Shown here one piece after another: positions 31,152 through 40,495 of a stretch of 64,000 nucleotides of DNA. The notes under the pieces were generated by a model. It was not told the DNA's origin and made no database searches. It saw only the letters and a program-made list of their open reading frames with translations. Origin of the DNA: Comamonas sp. GB3 AK4-5 (GTDB lineage Bacteria; Pseudomonadota; Gammaproteobacteria; Burkholderiales; Burkholderiaceae_C); assembly GCF_041320665.1 (NCBI RefSeq), contig NZ_CP166730.1, positions 2,046,001 to 2,110,000 of the forward strand. The letters run 5' to 3'. Each line of letters opens with the position of its first letter. The stretch's first letter is position 1. The position numbers and the translations under genes were made by a program.

Positions 31152-32582
31152 ATGCAAATCACGTTTCATGGGGCCGCGCAAGCGGTGACGGGCTCTTGCT
31201 TCCGGGTGGAAGTAGGAGATGGCAGTTTTCTGATCGATTGCGGCATGGCCCAGGGCGGGCAGCTGGCGCAGGCGCACAACCAGAGCGCCTTTGCCTTCGA
31301 CCCGCGCGAGATCGATTTTGTGTTGCTCACCCATGCGCACATAGACCACAGCGGCCTGCTGCCCAAGCTGGCAGCCCAGGGCTTTCGCGGGCCTATTTAC
31401 TGCACACCGGCCACGGCCGATCTGCTGGAGGTGCTGCTCAAGGACAGCGCCCATATCCAGAGCATGGAGGCCGAACGCCACTGGCGCCGTGCCCGCAAGG
31501 GGCGCCAGAACGGCGGCAAGCATGCAGGCCACGGCCAGCATGAGGAGGACGAAGTCGCGCCGCTGTACACCCAGCAGGACGTGGCGCGGGCGCTGTCCCT
31601 GGTGGAGGCCAAGCCTTATGAGCAGCTGTTTTCCCCGCACCCGGCCGTGCAGGTCAAGCTGCGCGATGCCGGCCATATTCTGGGCTCGGCCATTGTCGAA
31701 GCCTGGCTGACCGAAGAGGGCCGCACGCGCAAGCTGGTGGCCAGCGGCGACCTGGGCCAGCCCGGCCGGCCCATTCTGCGCGACCCGGCCATCATTGATG
31801 AGGCCGATGTGCTGCTGATCGAATCCACCTACGGCGATCGCCTGCACAAGGACAGCGGCGCCACGCTGGAAGAGCTGGTGGAGGTGATCAGCCGCACCGC
31901 GCCGCGCGGCAATGTGGTGATCCCTGCCTTTGCCGTGGGCCGCACCCAGGAGCTGCTCTACCACTTTGCCCAGCTGGCGCGCCAGGGCCGCTTGCCGCCG
32001 GTGGAGATTTTTGTGGACTCGCCCATGGCGGTGACGGCCACGGCCATCACGCTGCGGCATTTCGCCAGCTTTGATGCCGAAACCCGCCAGCTGATGGGCA
32101 GCCCCGAGCACTTGGCCCAGTGGCGCCAGTTGCACTTCATCAGCGATGTGGAGGAGTCCATACGCCTGAACCGCATCAAGGCTGGCGCCGTCATCATCTC
32201 GGCCAGTGGCATGTGCGATGCCGGCCGCGTGCTGCACCACCTGCACAACAACCTGGAGCGTCAAGACTGCGCGGTGTTGATTTGCGGCTACCAGGCCGCA
32301 GGCTCGCTGGGCCGCCGCCTGGTGGATGGAGAAAAGCGCCTGCGCTTGTTTGGAGACGACATCGAGGTGCGCGCCTCGGTGCACACCCTGGGCGGTTTTT
32401 CGGCCCACGCCGACCAGAAAGCCCTGCTGGACTGGGCAGGGGCATTCCAGCGCCCACCAGCCCAGACCTTTGTGGTGCATGGCGAAGCCCATGCGGCCCA
32501 GGCATTGGCAGGCCAGCTGCGGGCGCTGCCGAACTGGGGCCAGGTACAGGTGCCGGAAGAGGGCAGCAGCTGGCAGCTGTAG
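31152..32582 (+). CDS. MBL-fold/beta-CASP RNA-processing nuclease
   Basis: A 476-aa metallo-beta-lactamase-fold hydrolase of the CPSF-73-like group. The zinc motif HAHIDH is at about 66-71; further ligands appear in the DAGHILGSA and ASGDLGQPGRPI segments. The beta-CASP part has motif A (IESTYGDRLH), motif B-like VHTLGGFSAHAD and a C-terminal VVHGEA histidine. Bacterial members cut RNA. A short His-rich insertion (GGKHAGHGQHEEDE, about 120-133) is unusual and may bind metal. It stands alone downstream of a LysR gene in the same direction. Confidence 0.88.
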   Translation: MQITFHGAAQAVTGSCFRVEVGDGSFLIDCGMAQGGQLAQAHNQSAFAFDPREIDFVLLTHAHIDHSGLLPKLAAQGFRGPIYCTPATADLLEVLLKDSAHIQSMEAERHWRRARKGRQNGGKHAGHGQHEEDEVAPLYTQQDVARALSLVEAKPYEQLFSPHPAVQVKLRDAGHILGSAIVEAWLTEEGRTRKLVASGDLGQPGRPILRDPAIIDEADVLLIESTYGDRLHKDSGATLEELVEVISRTAPRGNVVIPAFAVGRTQELLYHFAQLARQGRLPPVEIFVDSPMAVTATAITLRHFASFDAETRQLMGSPEHLAQWRQLHFISDVEESIRLNRIKAGAVIISASGMCDAGRVLHHLHNNLERQDCAVLICGYQAAGSLGRRLVDGEKRLRLFGDDIEVRASVHTLGGFSAHADQKALLDWAGAFQRPPAQTFVVHGEAHAAQALAGQLRALPNWGQVQVPEEGSSWQL

Positions 32583-32807
32583 CGGAGTCAGGGGTTGTAC
32601 TGGCCAGCTGCGATGCTCCTGAAAATGGAGCGATCATGGCTTTGGGGTATTGCCTTCTCGGCCTGTTTTCCTGAATTTTTGGGGCGAATGCCTGCCTGGA
32701 AGTTCCGGGCAGGCATGGTGTGTCGCGGCCCTGCGGGGTCGCACAAGCGACCCGGTGTAGGGGACGCTACGGATGCCCGGAAGAGGGCAGAGGTCTAGCG
32801 TAGGGGG

Positions 32808-34550
32808 ATGTCTTCACTCTCTGCCTCCTCCACCCCAACCTCCACCACTGCCATGCGCCCACACCATGCTTTTTGGCCCCGCCGCCTGCCCCATGCCCTG
32901 ACCGTGCCGGTCACCTCGCTGTGGGACAACCTGGACACCAGCGCGCGCCGTTACCCGGACAAGGTCGGGCTGGTGTTCATGGGCCGCCGTATCAACTACC
33001 GCGAAATGGCCGACACGACCGAGCGCCTGGCCGCCCACCTGCATGCCCAGGGCGTGCGCAAGGGCGACCGCGTGATCTTGCTGATGCAAAACCTGCCGCA
33101 GCTGGTGATGGCGCATTTCGCCATTTTGCGGGCCAATGCCGTGGTGGTGCCGGTCAACCCCATGAACCTGGCCCAGGAGCTGTCGCACTACATCACCGAT
33201 GCCGGCGTGAAGCTGGCCATCACCACGGCCGATCTGGCCCCCGAGCTGGCCAAGGCCAGCAATGCCCTGGGCGCGGACCAGCGCCTGTCGCACATGGTGG
33301 TCAGCCAGTTGCACGACTACCTGCCCGCCGGTGCCGATTGCGAAGCCATGCCAGAGGCCTGGGAGGCCTGGCTCAAGCCCGAACGCCCGCTGCCCCAGCT
33401 GGAAGGCGGCAGCGTCAGCCAGTGGAAGGACGCGGCCAGCACCACGGCCGCAGCGCCCGCGCTGGAAGTGGGCAGCGATGATTTGAGCGTGCTGCCTTAC
33501 ACCAGCGGCACCACCGGCCTGCCCAAGGGCTGTATGCATACCCACCGCTCCATCATGCACAACGCCGTGGCGGGAGCGGCCTGGGGCAGCGGCACCTGCG
33601 AAATGGTGACTCTGGCCGTGGTGCCCATGTTCCACATCACGGGCATGGTGTCCATGATGCACACCTGCATCTACCAGGGCGCTTGCATGGTGCTGCTGCC
33701 GCGCTGGGACCGCGAGGTGGCCGGGCGCTTGATTTCGCAGTACCGCGTCACGCACTGGACGAACATCCCCACCATGGTCATTGACCTGATGGGCAGCCCC
33801 AACTACCGCAACTTTGACCTGAGCAGCCTGGTCTACATCGGCGGCGGCGGTGCGGCCATGCCCCAGGCCGTGGCCCAGCGGCTGAAAGATGAGTTCGGCC
33901 TGTCCTTCCAGGAGGGCTATGGCCTGACCGAGACCGCAGCGCCCACGCACAACAATCCTTCCGATCACCCCAAGCAGCAATGCCTGGGCATTCCGTTCAT
34001 GAGCACGGAGTCCTTTGTGGCCAATCCCGACACGCTGGAGGAGATGCCCGTGGGCGAGTCCGGTGAGATCCTGGTGCACGGCCCCCAGGTGTTCCAGGGC
34101 TACTGGAAGAACCCGCAGGCCACGCAGGCCGCGTTTGTGGACATCGGCGGCAAGAAGTTCTTTCGCACCGGCGACCTGGGGCGCATGGATGAGGAAGGCT
34201 TTTTCTTCCTCACCGACCGCCTCAAACGCATGATCAACGCCAGCGGCTTCAAGGTCTGGCCGGCCGAGGTGGAGGCGCTGATGTTCAGCCACCCCGCCAT
34301 CCAGGAGGCCTGCGTCATCGCCGCCAAGGATGCCTACCGGGGCGAGACCGTGAAGGCCGTGGTGGTGCTGCGCCAGTCCTTCAAGGGCCAGGTCAGCGAG
34401 GCCGACATCATCCAGTGGTGCCGCGAGCACATGGCCGTCTACAAGGTGCCGCGCCTGGTGCAGCTGGTGGATGCACTGCCCAAGAGCGGCAGCGGCAAGG
34501 TGATGTGGCGGCTGCTGCAGGAGTCGGAGACCGCAGCGCCTGGCGCATAG
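32808..34550 (+). CDS. long-chain fatty acid CoA ligase (AMP-binding family)
   Basis: A 580-aa adenylate-forming enzyme. The phosphate-binding loop YTSGTTGLPKG is at about 229-239; GYGLTETAAP, TGDLGRMDEEGFFFLTDRLKRMI (by position about 463-485) and the catalytic lysine region LPKSGSGKVMWR complete the family pattern. It should activate a carboxylic acid, probably a fatty or aromatic acid, to its CoA thioester. The first 15 residues are Ser/Thr-rich and a later ATG (MRPHHAF) could be the true start. No pathway genes adjoin, so the substrate is open. Confidence 0.88.
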   Translation: MSSLSASSTPTSTTAMRPHHAFWPRRLPHALTVPVTSLWDNLDTSARRYPDKVGLVFMGRRINYREMADTTERLAAHLHAQGVRKGDRVILLMQNLPQLVMAHFAILRANAVVVPVNPMNLAQELSHYITDAGVKLAITTADLAPELAKASNALGADQRLSHMVVSQLHDYLPAGADCEAMPEAWEAWLKPERPLPQLEGGSVSQWKDAASTTAAAPALEVGSDDLSVLPYTSGTTGLPKGCMHTHRSIMHNAVAGAAWGSGTCEMVTLAVVPMFHITGMVSMMHTCIYQGACMVLLPRWDREVAGRLISQYRVTHWTNIPTMVIDLMGSPNYRNFDLSSLVYIGGGGAAMPQAVAQRLKDEFGLSFQEGYGLTETAAPTHNNPSDHPKQQCLGIPFMSTESFVANPDTLEEMPVGESGEILVHGPQVFQGYWKNPQATQAAFVDIGGKKFFRTGDLGRMDEEGFFFLTDRLKRMINASGFKVWPAEVEALMFSHPAIQEACVIAAKDAYRGETVKAVVVLRQSFKGQVSEADIIQWCREHMAVYKVPRLVQLVDALPKSGSGKVMWRLLQESETAAPGA

Positions 34551-34653
34551 CCCTGCGCTGCACGCGACAGCCCGACAGCCTGGCTTGAAGTGTTTCAGGC
34601 CTGGCTGGCTGTCAGCGTAAGCAAAGCATGCTCTGCATTGAAGAGCAGGGCAG

Positions 34654-35163
34654 TTACGGTGCGGTGGCGGGTGGGGTCTGCAGCAGCTGCCGCAGCGCTT
34701 CTGCATCCACATCGCGGGCCGCGCCAAAGCCGGCCACATGGCGGGCGGACAGGGGCTGCAGGCACACCAGGCGAAAGTCGCCCAGCTCCATCATGAAAGC
34801 CACATCGGCAAAGCGTGCCAGATAGGCCGTGCGGGCCGCCAGCCACTCGGGGCTGTCCCGCTCCGGGGTGTGTGCACGGACCTGCAGGCTGACGCGCTCC
34901 AGGGCATGCACGGCGCCGTCTTCGGGCTCGGCTGCGGCCACCATCAGACTGGCCAAAGGCTGGGCCTGCAACTGCCGGGTGTGGGCCGCCAGGCCCGACA
35001 GATGCAGCACCAGCAGGCCGCTGTGCGCATCGATGGCATAGGGCACCAGGGACACAAAGGGCTCCGGCCCTGCAGCCGTGCTGGCCAGGCTGCCCAGGGC
35101 CGCCGTGCGGCGGTGGTGCAGCAGCTGTCGCAGGCTGTGGGAGAGACGGGGTTCATGTGCCAT
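34654..35163 (-). CDS. HugZ-like pyridoxamine-phosphate-oxidase-fold protein
   Basis: A 169-aa split-barrel flavin- or heme-binding protein. LRQLLHHRRTAALGSLA at the start, SLVPYAIDAHSGLLVLHLS in the middle (by position) and the ending DFRLVCLQPLSARHVAGFGAA are typical of the HugZ/pyridoxamine oxidase-like group used in heme utilisation. The C-terminal DUF2470 extension of full-length HugZ is missing, so this is the short form. It is divergent from the 2OG dioxygenase gene with 167 bp between. A direct role in heme breakdown is possible but not shown. Confidence 0.75.
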   Translation of the reverse strand: MAHEPRLSHSLRQLLHHRRTAALGSLASTAAGPEPFVSLVPYAIDAHSGLLVLHLSGLAAHTRQLQAQPLASLMVAAAEPEDGAVHALERVSLQVRAHTPERDSPEWLAARTAYLARFADVAFMMELGDFRLVCLQPLSARHVAGFGAARDVDAEALRQLLQTPPATAP

Positions 35164-35330
35164 GGCGCAAAGGATGCTGATGGAAAAAACGCATTGTAGG
35201 AGGCCGCCTGGGCCGTGCTGCGGCGCTGTTGGTGCATGGCCACTGCGCAGCGAGCCATGCCGAAAAAGCACAGCCACTGCGGCGGCGGCAGCTGCTGAAG
35301 CTGCTGCAGCGGCGTTAAGCTCGGGGCACC

Positions 35331-36107
35331 ATGTCCCAACTGAGCTTCGCCCCTCCCTATCACTCGCCCGCCCATGTCGAGGCACAGATCCGCGACCACG
35401 GTTTTGCCGTGCTCCAGCCTTCGGATGTGGCGCTGTGGCTGGGCACCACATTGGGCGAGCTGCACCAGATGGATGCCGACTGGCCCGGGCTGCCGGCCGA
35501 TGCCTTTTTGCGCGATGGCGGTCGCTACCGCTACCGCCGCCACTCCTGCTTTGTGGTGGAGCAGGGCGTGGTGCAGCAAGTGCCGCACCGTGCGCACTGG
35601 CAGCCGGTGGAGTACAACGCCTTGCACGGCGGCATGCAGCGCCTGTTCGCCCCCATGCAGGAGGCCACGGTGGCCCTGCCGGTGTGGCAGCAACTGGTAG
35701 AGCAGTTGGCGGTGTTGTCCAGTGCCCTGTTTGACCCGGCGGGGCCGGTGCCCGGCCCCTGCTATGTGGAGGCGCACCAGTTTCGCATCGACACCGCCAA
35801 CGGCATTGGAAGGCCCACCCCCGAAGGCGCGCACCGCGACGGTGTGGATCTGGTGGCCGTGTTCCTGGTCAACCGCGCGCAGATCAAGGGCGGCGAGACG
35901 CGGGTGTTCGAGGCCAATGGCCCGGCAGGCCAGCGCTTCACGCTGACCGAGCCCTGGTCGCTGATGCTGCTGGATGACGCCCGCATGATCCACGAATCGA
36001 CCCCCATACAACCGCTGCAGGATGGTGGCGTGCGCGACACCCTGGTGGTGACCTGCCGCCGTGGCGCATTTCAAGGTGACAATGCACCGCAATCCCTGCA
36101 AGATTGA
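35331..36107 (+). CDS. 2-oxoglutarate/Fe(II) dioxygenase family protein (PF10014-like)
   Basis: A 258-aa soluble protein of the 2OG-Fe dioxygenase group that includes amino-acid hydroxylases such as isoleucine dioxygenase. The iron-binding HxD appears as AHRDGVDL, the distal histidine as MIHESTPIQP, and the 2OG-binding arginine as DTLVVTCRR near the end. The segment YRYRRHSCF in the N-terminal half is also typical. The hydroxylation substrate is probably a small molecule but cannot be named. GGGGCACC precedes the ATG, a weak ribosome-binding site. Confidence 0.78.
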   Translation: MSQLSFAPPYHSPAHVEAQIRDHGFAVLQPSDVALWLGTTLGELHQMDADWPGLPADAFLRDGGRYRYRRHSCFVVEQGVVQQVPHRAHWQPVEYNALHGGMQRLFAPMQEATVALPVWQQLVEQLAVLSSALFDPAGPVPGPCYVEAHQFRIDTANGIGRPTPEGAHRDGVDLVAVFLVNRAQIKGGETRVFEANGPAGQRFTLTEPWSLMLLDDARMIHESTPIQPLQDGGVRDTLVVTCRRGAFQGDNAPQSLQD

Positions 36108-36221
36108 CCAAGGTCAAGCGGCGATCCGGCCTGCCGCTGCAGACTGATAAGCAAGGGTTGTTGACGGCACTGCCAGCAGCCCACCCCTCTTCTCAACAGG
36201 AAAAGCCAGGAGTTTTCTTCC

Positions 36222-36659
36222 ATGTTCAAGCACATTCTCGTTCCCGTAGACGGTTCCGAAACCTCGATGCTGTCGGTGGCCAAGGCGGCCGGTCTGGCCA
36301 AGGCCTTTGGCAGCGAAGTGACGGCGGTCTACGTGCTGGACCCCTATCCCTTCACCGGCGTGGGCGCAGATTTCGCCTATGGCCAGGCCCAGTACCTGAG
36401 CGCCGCCACGGCCGAAGCCAATACCGCGCTGGAAGCCGTGAAGAAGCTGATGACCGAAGCCGGCGTGGAAGTCAAAACCATGGTGGGCGAGGGCCATGCC
36501 ATCCACGAAGGCATTGTGCGCGTGGGTGACTCCGTGGGCGCTGACCTGATCGTCATGGGCTCGCACGGCCGCCGTGGTCTGGAAAAGCTGGTGCTGGGCA
36601 GCGTGGCCCAGCGCGTGCTGAGCGCAGCCCGCATCCCGGTGCTGGTGGTGCGCCAGTAA
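36222..36659 (+). CDS. universal stress protein (UspA family)
   Basis: A 145-aa cytoplasmic Usp with the usual start FKHILVPVDGSETSMLSV by position and the ATP-binding pattern GSHGRRGLEKLVLGSVAQRVL near residues 112-132 (G-2x-G-9x-GS), so it is likely a nucleotide-binding member. AGCCAGGAG precedes the ATG. It is a single-gene unit closed by the terminator at 36685-36708. Confidence 0.92.
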   Translation: MFKHILVPVDGSETSMLSVAKAAGLAKAFGSEVTAVYVLDPYPFTGVGADFAYGQAQYLSAATAEANTALEAVKKLMTEAGVEVKTMVGEGHAIHEGIVRVGDSVGADLIVMGSHGRRGLEKLVLGSVAQRVLSAARIPVLVVRQ

Positions 36660-36684
36660 GGCGCAGAGACCTTCAGCAAAAACA

Positions 36685-36708
36685 AAGGCAGCCCAGGCTG
36701 CCTTTTTT
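36685..36708 (+). terminator. intrinsic terminator of the usp gene
   Basis: AAGGCAGC and GCTGCCTT form an 8-bp stem with a CCAG loop, followed by six T residues. Confidence 0.85.
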
Positions 36709-36819
36709 GATGCTGCGGCAGGTCTGCATCGTGTTTTTTTCTACGCGCCATCAAAAATCCCCGGACAATGTTTGCCACGCTGCTGTGGGCGGCGCTGGAT
36801 ATAAAACGAGGAGCGAACA

Positions 36820-37938
36820 ATGGTGGACAGGGTTGGATGCGTGGTCATAGGCGCCGGCGTTGTAGGGCTGGCCGTGGCCAGGGCGCTGGCGCTTGCGGGG
36901 CGGGAAGTGTTGGTGCTGGAGCAGTCGGAGGCCATAGGCACGGGCACCAGCTCGCGCAACAGCGAGGTGATTCACGCCGGCATCTACTATCCCCAGGGCT
37001 CGCTCAAGGCGCGGCTGTGCGTGGAGGGCAAGCAGATGCTGTATACCTATTGCGATGCGCGTGGCGTGCCCTATAAGCGTTGCGGCAAGCTGATCGTGGC
37101 CACCTCGGCCGAGCAGGTGCCGCAGCTGGAAACCATACGCCACAAGGCCATGGCCAATGGCGTGACCGATCTGGTGCCACTGTCGCGCGCGGAGGCCAGG
37201 GCCATGGAGCCGGCACTGGAATGCGAGGCCGCGCTGCACTCGCCCAGCACCGGCATTGTGGACAGCCACGCGCTGATGCTGGCGCTGCAGGGCGATCTGG
37301 AAAACGCCGGCGGCATGGTGGTCTGCCACGCCGAGGTGGATCAGGCCGCACTGCAGGCCGATGGCAGCTGGCAGATTTCCACGCGAGACGGGACGGTGCT
37401 GCAGACACCGCTGCTGGTGAATGCCGCTGGCTACTGGGCGCCGGTGCTGGCCCAGCGCTTTGAAGGGCTGGCGGCAAAGCATATCCCCACGGCGCATTAC
37501 GCCAAGGGCAACTACTTTGTACTCAGCGGCCGTGCGCCGTTCTCGCAGCTGATCTACCCCATCCCCGAGGCCGCAGGCCTGGGCGTGCACCTGACGCTGG
37601 ACCTGGGTGGCCAGGCCAAGTTCGGCCCGGACGTGGAGTGGGTGGACGACCCGCAGCAGCTGCAGGTGGACCCGCGCCGGGGCGACGGCTTTTATGCCGA
37701 AGTGCGCCGCTACTGGCCGGCGTTGCCCGATGATTCCCTGGTGGCCGGCTATGCGGGCATACGCCCCAAGATCTCCGGCCCACACGAAGCGGCGGCCGAC
37801 TTCTGCATTCAGGGGCCGCAGACCCATGGCGCTGCAGGCCTGGTCAATCTGTTCGGCATTGAGTCGCCGGGCCTGACCAGCTGCCTGGCCGTGGCCGAGC
37901 AGGTGGTGCAGACGGTGGAGGCCGCTGCAGTTGCTTGA
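36820..37938 (+). CDS. FAD-dependent oxidoreductase, L-2-hydroxyglutarate dehydrogenase-like
   Basis: A 372-aa DAO-family flavoprotein. It has the Rossmann dinucleotide motif [16 protein letters not shown] (9-24), the family's [16 protein letters not shown] segment (by position 44-59) and a C-terminal [15 protein letters not shown] flavin-contact region. These match LhgO/L2HGDH-type dehydrogenases, which oxidise L-2-hydroxyglutarate and pass electrons to the quinone pool. Another 2-hydroxy or amino acid is possible. It is monocistronic, between usp and the DUF883 trio. Confidence 0.85.
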   Translation: MVDRVGCVVIGAGVVGLAVARALALAGREVLVLEQSEAIGTGTSSRNSEVIHAGIYYPQGSLKARLCVEGKQMLYTYCDARGVPYKRCGKLIVATSAEQVPQLETIRHKAMANGVTDLVPLSRAEARAMEPALECEAALHSPSTGIVDSHALMLALQGDLENAGGMVVCHAEVDQAALQADGSWQISTRDGTVLQTPLLVNAAGYWAPVLAQRFEGLAAKHIPTAHYAKGNYFVLSGRAPFSQLIYPIPEAAGLGVHLTLDLGGQAKFGPDVEWVDDPQQLQVDPRRGDGFYAEVRRYWPALPDDSLVAGYAGIRPKISGPHEAAADFCIQGPQTHGAAGLVNLFGIESPGLTSCLAVAEQVVQTVEAAAVA

Positions 37939-38081
37939 GAATTGCTTGAGGGGGTGCCTGTGCCTTGGTCTGCACTCGCTGGTCAAGCCGCTGGCATTCG
38001 TTAAGATGGACTGGTCTTTTTGAGAATTTCGGCGGCCTTGGCCGCTGCAATCTGCTTCATTCCACAAGAAAGGTGCTAACC

Positions 38082-38393
38082 ATGTCGTTTTCTGTCTCCG
38101 ATACCGTTTCCAACGCCCAGGCTGACCTGGAGAAGCTGGTGGGCGACCTGCGCGGTCTGCTGGCCAGCAAGGATCTGGACGCTGTGCCCGATATCCATGT
38201 GCTGCGCCAGCGCCTGGACGACGGCATCAGCAATGCCCGTGACTCCGCCGTGCGCGCAGCCCAGGACGCAGCCCGCCAGGCCAAGGAGGCCGCCATCGCT
38301 GCCGACCGCTACGCCCATGACGAACCCTGGCGCGTAGCCGGTGCCGCCCTGGCCGTGGGCGCGCTGGTGGGCTTTTTGCTGGCCCGTCGTTAA
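38082..38393 (+). CDS. DUF883 (ElaB/YqjD-like) ribosome-associated membrane-anchor protein
   Basis: A 103-aa protein, mostly amphipathic helix rich in Ala, Asp and Arg, with a single C-terminal membrane segment (VAGAALAVGALVGFLLARR) ending in arginines. ElaB/YqjD proteins of this shape are tail-anchored and bind ribosomes in stationary phase in E. coli. The YqjE-like and YqjK-like genes follow downstream in the same direction, the usual trio, with a hairpin-rich spacer of 196 bp between. Confidence 0.85.
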   Translation: MSFSVSDTVSNAQADLEKLVGDLRGLLASKDLDAVPDIHVLRQRLDDGISNARDSAVRAAQDAARQAKEAAIAADRYAHDEPWRVAGAALAVGALVGFLLARR

Positions 38394-38400
38394 AGCGCTG

Positions 38401-38575
38401 CGGTGGCCAAGCCACCGCTACCCACAAGCCGCCAGCCTTGCGTGTTGCCGCATTCCGCGTACGGCATGAGGCTGGCGCTTTCCCAAGTCAGGGACAGCGA
38501 GCAAGGGCCGCCCGTAGCGAAGCTGTCGTTCCCCTTTAAGGGGGCGATGCGCAGCAGCTCAAGGGGTGGCCAGAA
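38401..38575. repeat. hairpin-rich intergenic repeat-like sequence
   Basis: GCCAGCCT (38431-38438) and AGGCTGGC (38469-38476) are perfect inverted arms. The following stretch, with CCCCTTTAAGGGG and GCGATGCGCAGCAGC, resembles extragenic sequences found in many places in Comamonadaceae genomes. The last part keeps the ribosome-binding site of the next gene. Repeat status is inferred from memory of related genomes and not proved within this window. Confidence 0.35.
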
Positions 38576-38589
38576 AGGAAGCACAAGCC

Positions 38590-38985
38590 GTGAATTGGTT
38601 ATCCGCACTGGGATTGGATGCACTGCTGGCCCGTTATCGGGCCGCTGTCGTTGAGGTGGCCACTGCCGCAGAAGACCGGGTGGATCTGGCCAAGCTGGAG
38701 TGGAAGCTGCAGCGCAACCGCATGCAGGTCATTTTGGTGCTGGCCATTGCACTGGGCGGGCTGACCGTGGTGGCACTGGGCCTGCTGTCGTTGGCCGTGC
38801 TGATCCATTTCTGGGACAGCCCCGACCGCAGCACCGTGGCCTGGGTGATTGCCGCTGTGTGGGTGGCCGCCTGGATGGGTGTGCTGTGGGCGCTGTTGTC
38901 GGCGCTGCGCAAAATGCGTGCGCCCTTTGTGCAGACCCGGGCCGAGCTGGCCCGCGATTGGCAATCCCTCAAGGAGAAGCTGTGA
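38590..38985 (+). CDS. YqjE/phage-holin-like membrane protein
   Basis: A 131-aa protein with an amphipathic beginning (VNWLSALGLDALLARYR), two membrane helices (about 50-75 and 83-105) and a basic C-terminal helix. GTG 38590 is chosen because AAAGGAAG lies 8 nt upstream; the longer in-frame start at 38566 lies before that site. The gene's TGA overlaps the next gene's GTG by three bases, so translation is coupled. The family accompanies DUF883 proteins and its function is unknown. Confidence 0.8.
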   Translation: MNWLSALGLDALLARYRAAVVEVATAAEDRVDLAKLEWKLQRNRMQVILVLAIALGGLTVVALGLLSLAVLIHFWDSPDRSTVAWVIAAVWVAAWMGVLWALLSALRKMRAPFVQTRAELARDWQSLKEKL

Positions 38986-39347
38986 GCGAAACCCCTATCC
39001 AGTCTGCCGCTTCGTCTGTGGCCCCAGGCTCCGCTCTGGCAGCGTTGGAAAAAGAAGCGCGCTGGGCCCATGCCACCGTGCAGGAGCAGGCCGTGCTGCG
39101 CCGCATTGCGCAGCAGCGCGATCGCCTGGCCGCTCGCAAGGCAGCCAAGCAGCAGGCACGCACTTTGCAAGCCCAGACCCAGGCCATTCCTGCCGATGCC
39201 CCCTTTGTGGAGCGCGCGCTGGCTTTTGCCCGCTTGCACCCGCTGGCCTCCGTGGGCCTGGTGGGCGTGGCCCTGTGGGTGGGGCCGCGCAAGCTGATGC
39301 GTGTGGGCATGGCCGTGTTGCCGCTGCTGTCCAAGCTGCGCCGCTGA
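38982..39347 (+). CDS. YqjK-like protein, third gene of the DUF883 trio
   Basis: A 121-aa protein starting at a GTG that overlaps the stop of the upstream gene (GTGA). The N-terminal two thirds are a charged helix (AVLRRIAQQRDRLAARKAAKQQA) and the end holds one hydrophobic segment (LASVGLVGVALWVGPRKLMR). Position and layout match the YqjK-like component that usually follows YqjE. A strong bidirectional terminator closes the unit. Confidence 0.75.
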   Translation: MSETPIQSAASSVAPGSALAALEKEARWAHATVQEQAVLRRIAQQRDRLAARKAAKQQARTLQAQTQAIPADAPFVERALAFARLHPLASVGLVGVALWVGPRKLMRVGMAVLPLLSKLRR

Positions 39348-39410
39348 AAACGTTCAGCTTTTCGCTGTTTTTGCCGTTACAGGCAGATGTAGAAAGCAGT
39401 TGTAGCTATC

Positions 39411-39452
39411 AAAAACAAAGCCCGTGGCAGTTTTGCCATGGGCTTTGTTTTT
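39411..39452. terminator. bidirectional terminator between the DUF883 trio and the AraC gene
   Basis: AAAACAAAGCCC-G-TGGC (to 39428) pairs with GCCA-T-GGGCTTTGTTTT (39435-39451) around an AGTTTT loop. A and T tracts on both sides serve the two converging genes. Confidence 0.85.
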
Positions 39453-39462
39453 GGGAATGTCG

Positions 39463-40398
39463 CTATATCCAGAGCCGGTAGGGCCAGAACGACTCGTCCT
39501 GCTCGTATCTGCGTGCGAACTCGGCGGGAGAAAATCCCGTGATCCTGTGCACGGCCCGGCTCATATGCGCCTGGTCGGAAAAGCCGCCTTGCAGCGCCAG
39601 GTCGGCATAGTCCAGGGTCAGGCCTTGCTGCTGGCGGCGCACACCTTCCTCAAACAAGGCTTCGGTGCGCACAATGGCCTGCCATTCGCGCACCGAGCGC
39701 CCGCTGAACAGCTTGATGCGCCGCTCCACCTGGCGTGGTCCCAGCTGGGCGCGCCATGCGCGCGCCTTGAGCCCCAGGCGCATCAGCCAATGTCGGCCCG
39801 ATGCGGCCAGCGATGGCGGTGCCTCTGCGTCGCAACTTCGAACCTCGCGCCAGCGCGGCGCCAGATGCTGCTCCAGCACGGCCATGAGTGTCCGGCCGTC
39901 CTGCGCCGCGAGCAGGGCCTCGCACAAGGGCTGCCACGCGGGGCCCAGTGCCTGTGCTGCGGGCACAAAGCAGTCCTGTGTGGCCTGCAGATCCAGACCG
40001 AACAGCTGCTGCGCCGCATCGGGAGAAAAACAGGCCATGCCGCCATAGCCTGCATCCGGCATCCAGCCCACCGTGGGCCGGGTCTGGCTGCCCGAAAGCA
40101 TGACGGGGCTTTCATATTCCTGCCACAGGCTGCGGCCGTCGGCGGTCTGCACCACCATGCCATTGCGGCCTTGCTGCGTCCAGGACAGGCAGACCATGGG
40201 CGTGGCGGGGAAATGCGAAAGCCTTTGCGCGTCGCTGAGTCCCAGCCCCCGGGTGTCTCTGCACACCAGGGCCTGCAAGCCGCCTTGCAAGCTGGGTGGT
40301 GGCAGATACAGCTGCGCATGCGGCGCGCACCCTTGCCAGCGGGGTGCTCTGGCCTGCGCGGGTGGGCAGGTGGGCAAGGAAAGAGAGGCGGCGTGCAT
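39463..40398 (-). CDS. AraC-family transcriptional regulator
   Basis: A 311-aa regulator with the two helix-turn-helix units at its C-terminus: RQVERRIKLFSGRSVREWQAI and DYADLALQGGFSDQAHMSRA (both by position within 225-285), ending FSPAEFARRYEQDE. The N-terminal half is a sensory region without a recognised fold signature and holds several cysteines. It is divergent from the P450 gene, with about 100 bp between starts, and is therefore its likely regulator. Confidence 0.88.
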   Translation of the reverse strand: MHAASLSLPTCPPAQARAPRWQGCAPHAQLYLPPPSLQGGLQALVCRDTRGLGLSDAQRLSHFPATPMVCLSWTQQGRNGMVVQTADGRSLWQEYESPVMLSGSQTRPTVGWMPDAGYGGMACFSPDAAQQLFGLDLQATQDCFVPAAQALGPAWQPLCEALLAAQDGRTLMAVLEQHLAPRWREVRSCDAEAPPSLAASGRHWLMRLGLKARAWRAQLGPRQVERRIKLFSGRSVREWQAIVRTEALFEEGVRRQQQGLTLDYADLALQGGFSDQAHMSRAVHRITGFSPAEFARRYEQDESFWPYRLWI

Positions 40399-40495
40399 GA
40401 ACCCAGTGTAGAGCGACCTCTGTGTACGGGCGCGCTACAACCCGGATGACGTTTTCGTTCAAGACCCGAAGCGGCGGCAAGACCAGCATGGGGCC

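Noticed and set aside
34566..34613. Inverted repeat GACAGCC/GGCTGTC between the acyl-CoA synthetase and HugZ-like genes
   Set aside because: The loop is long and no T run follows on either strand, so a terminator call is not justified.
35281..35312. GCAGCTGCTGAAGCTGCTGCAGC-like short repeats upstream of the dioxygenase gene
   Set aside because: Simple low-complexity GCTGC repetition without spacing or copies expected for an operator or CRISPR; treated as composition bias.
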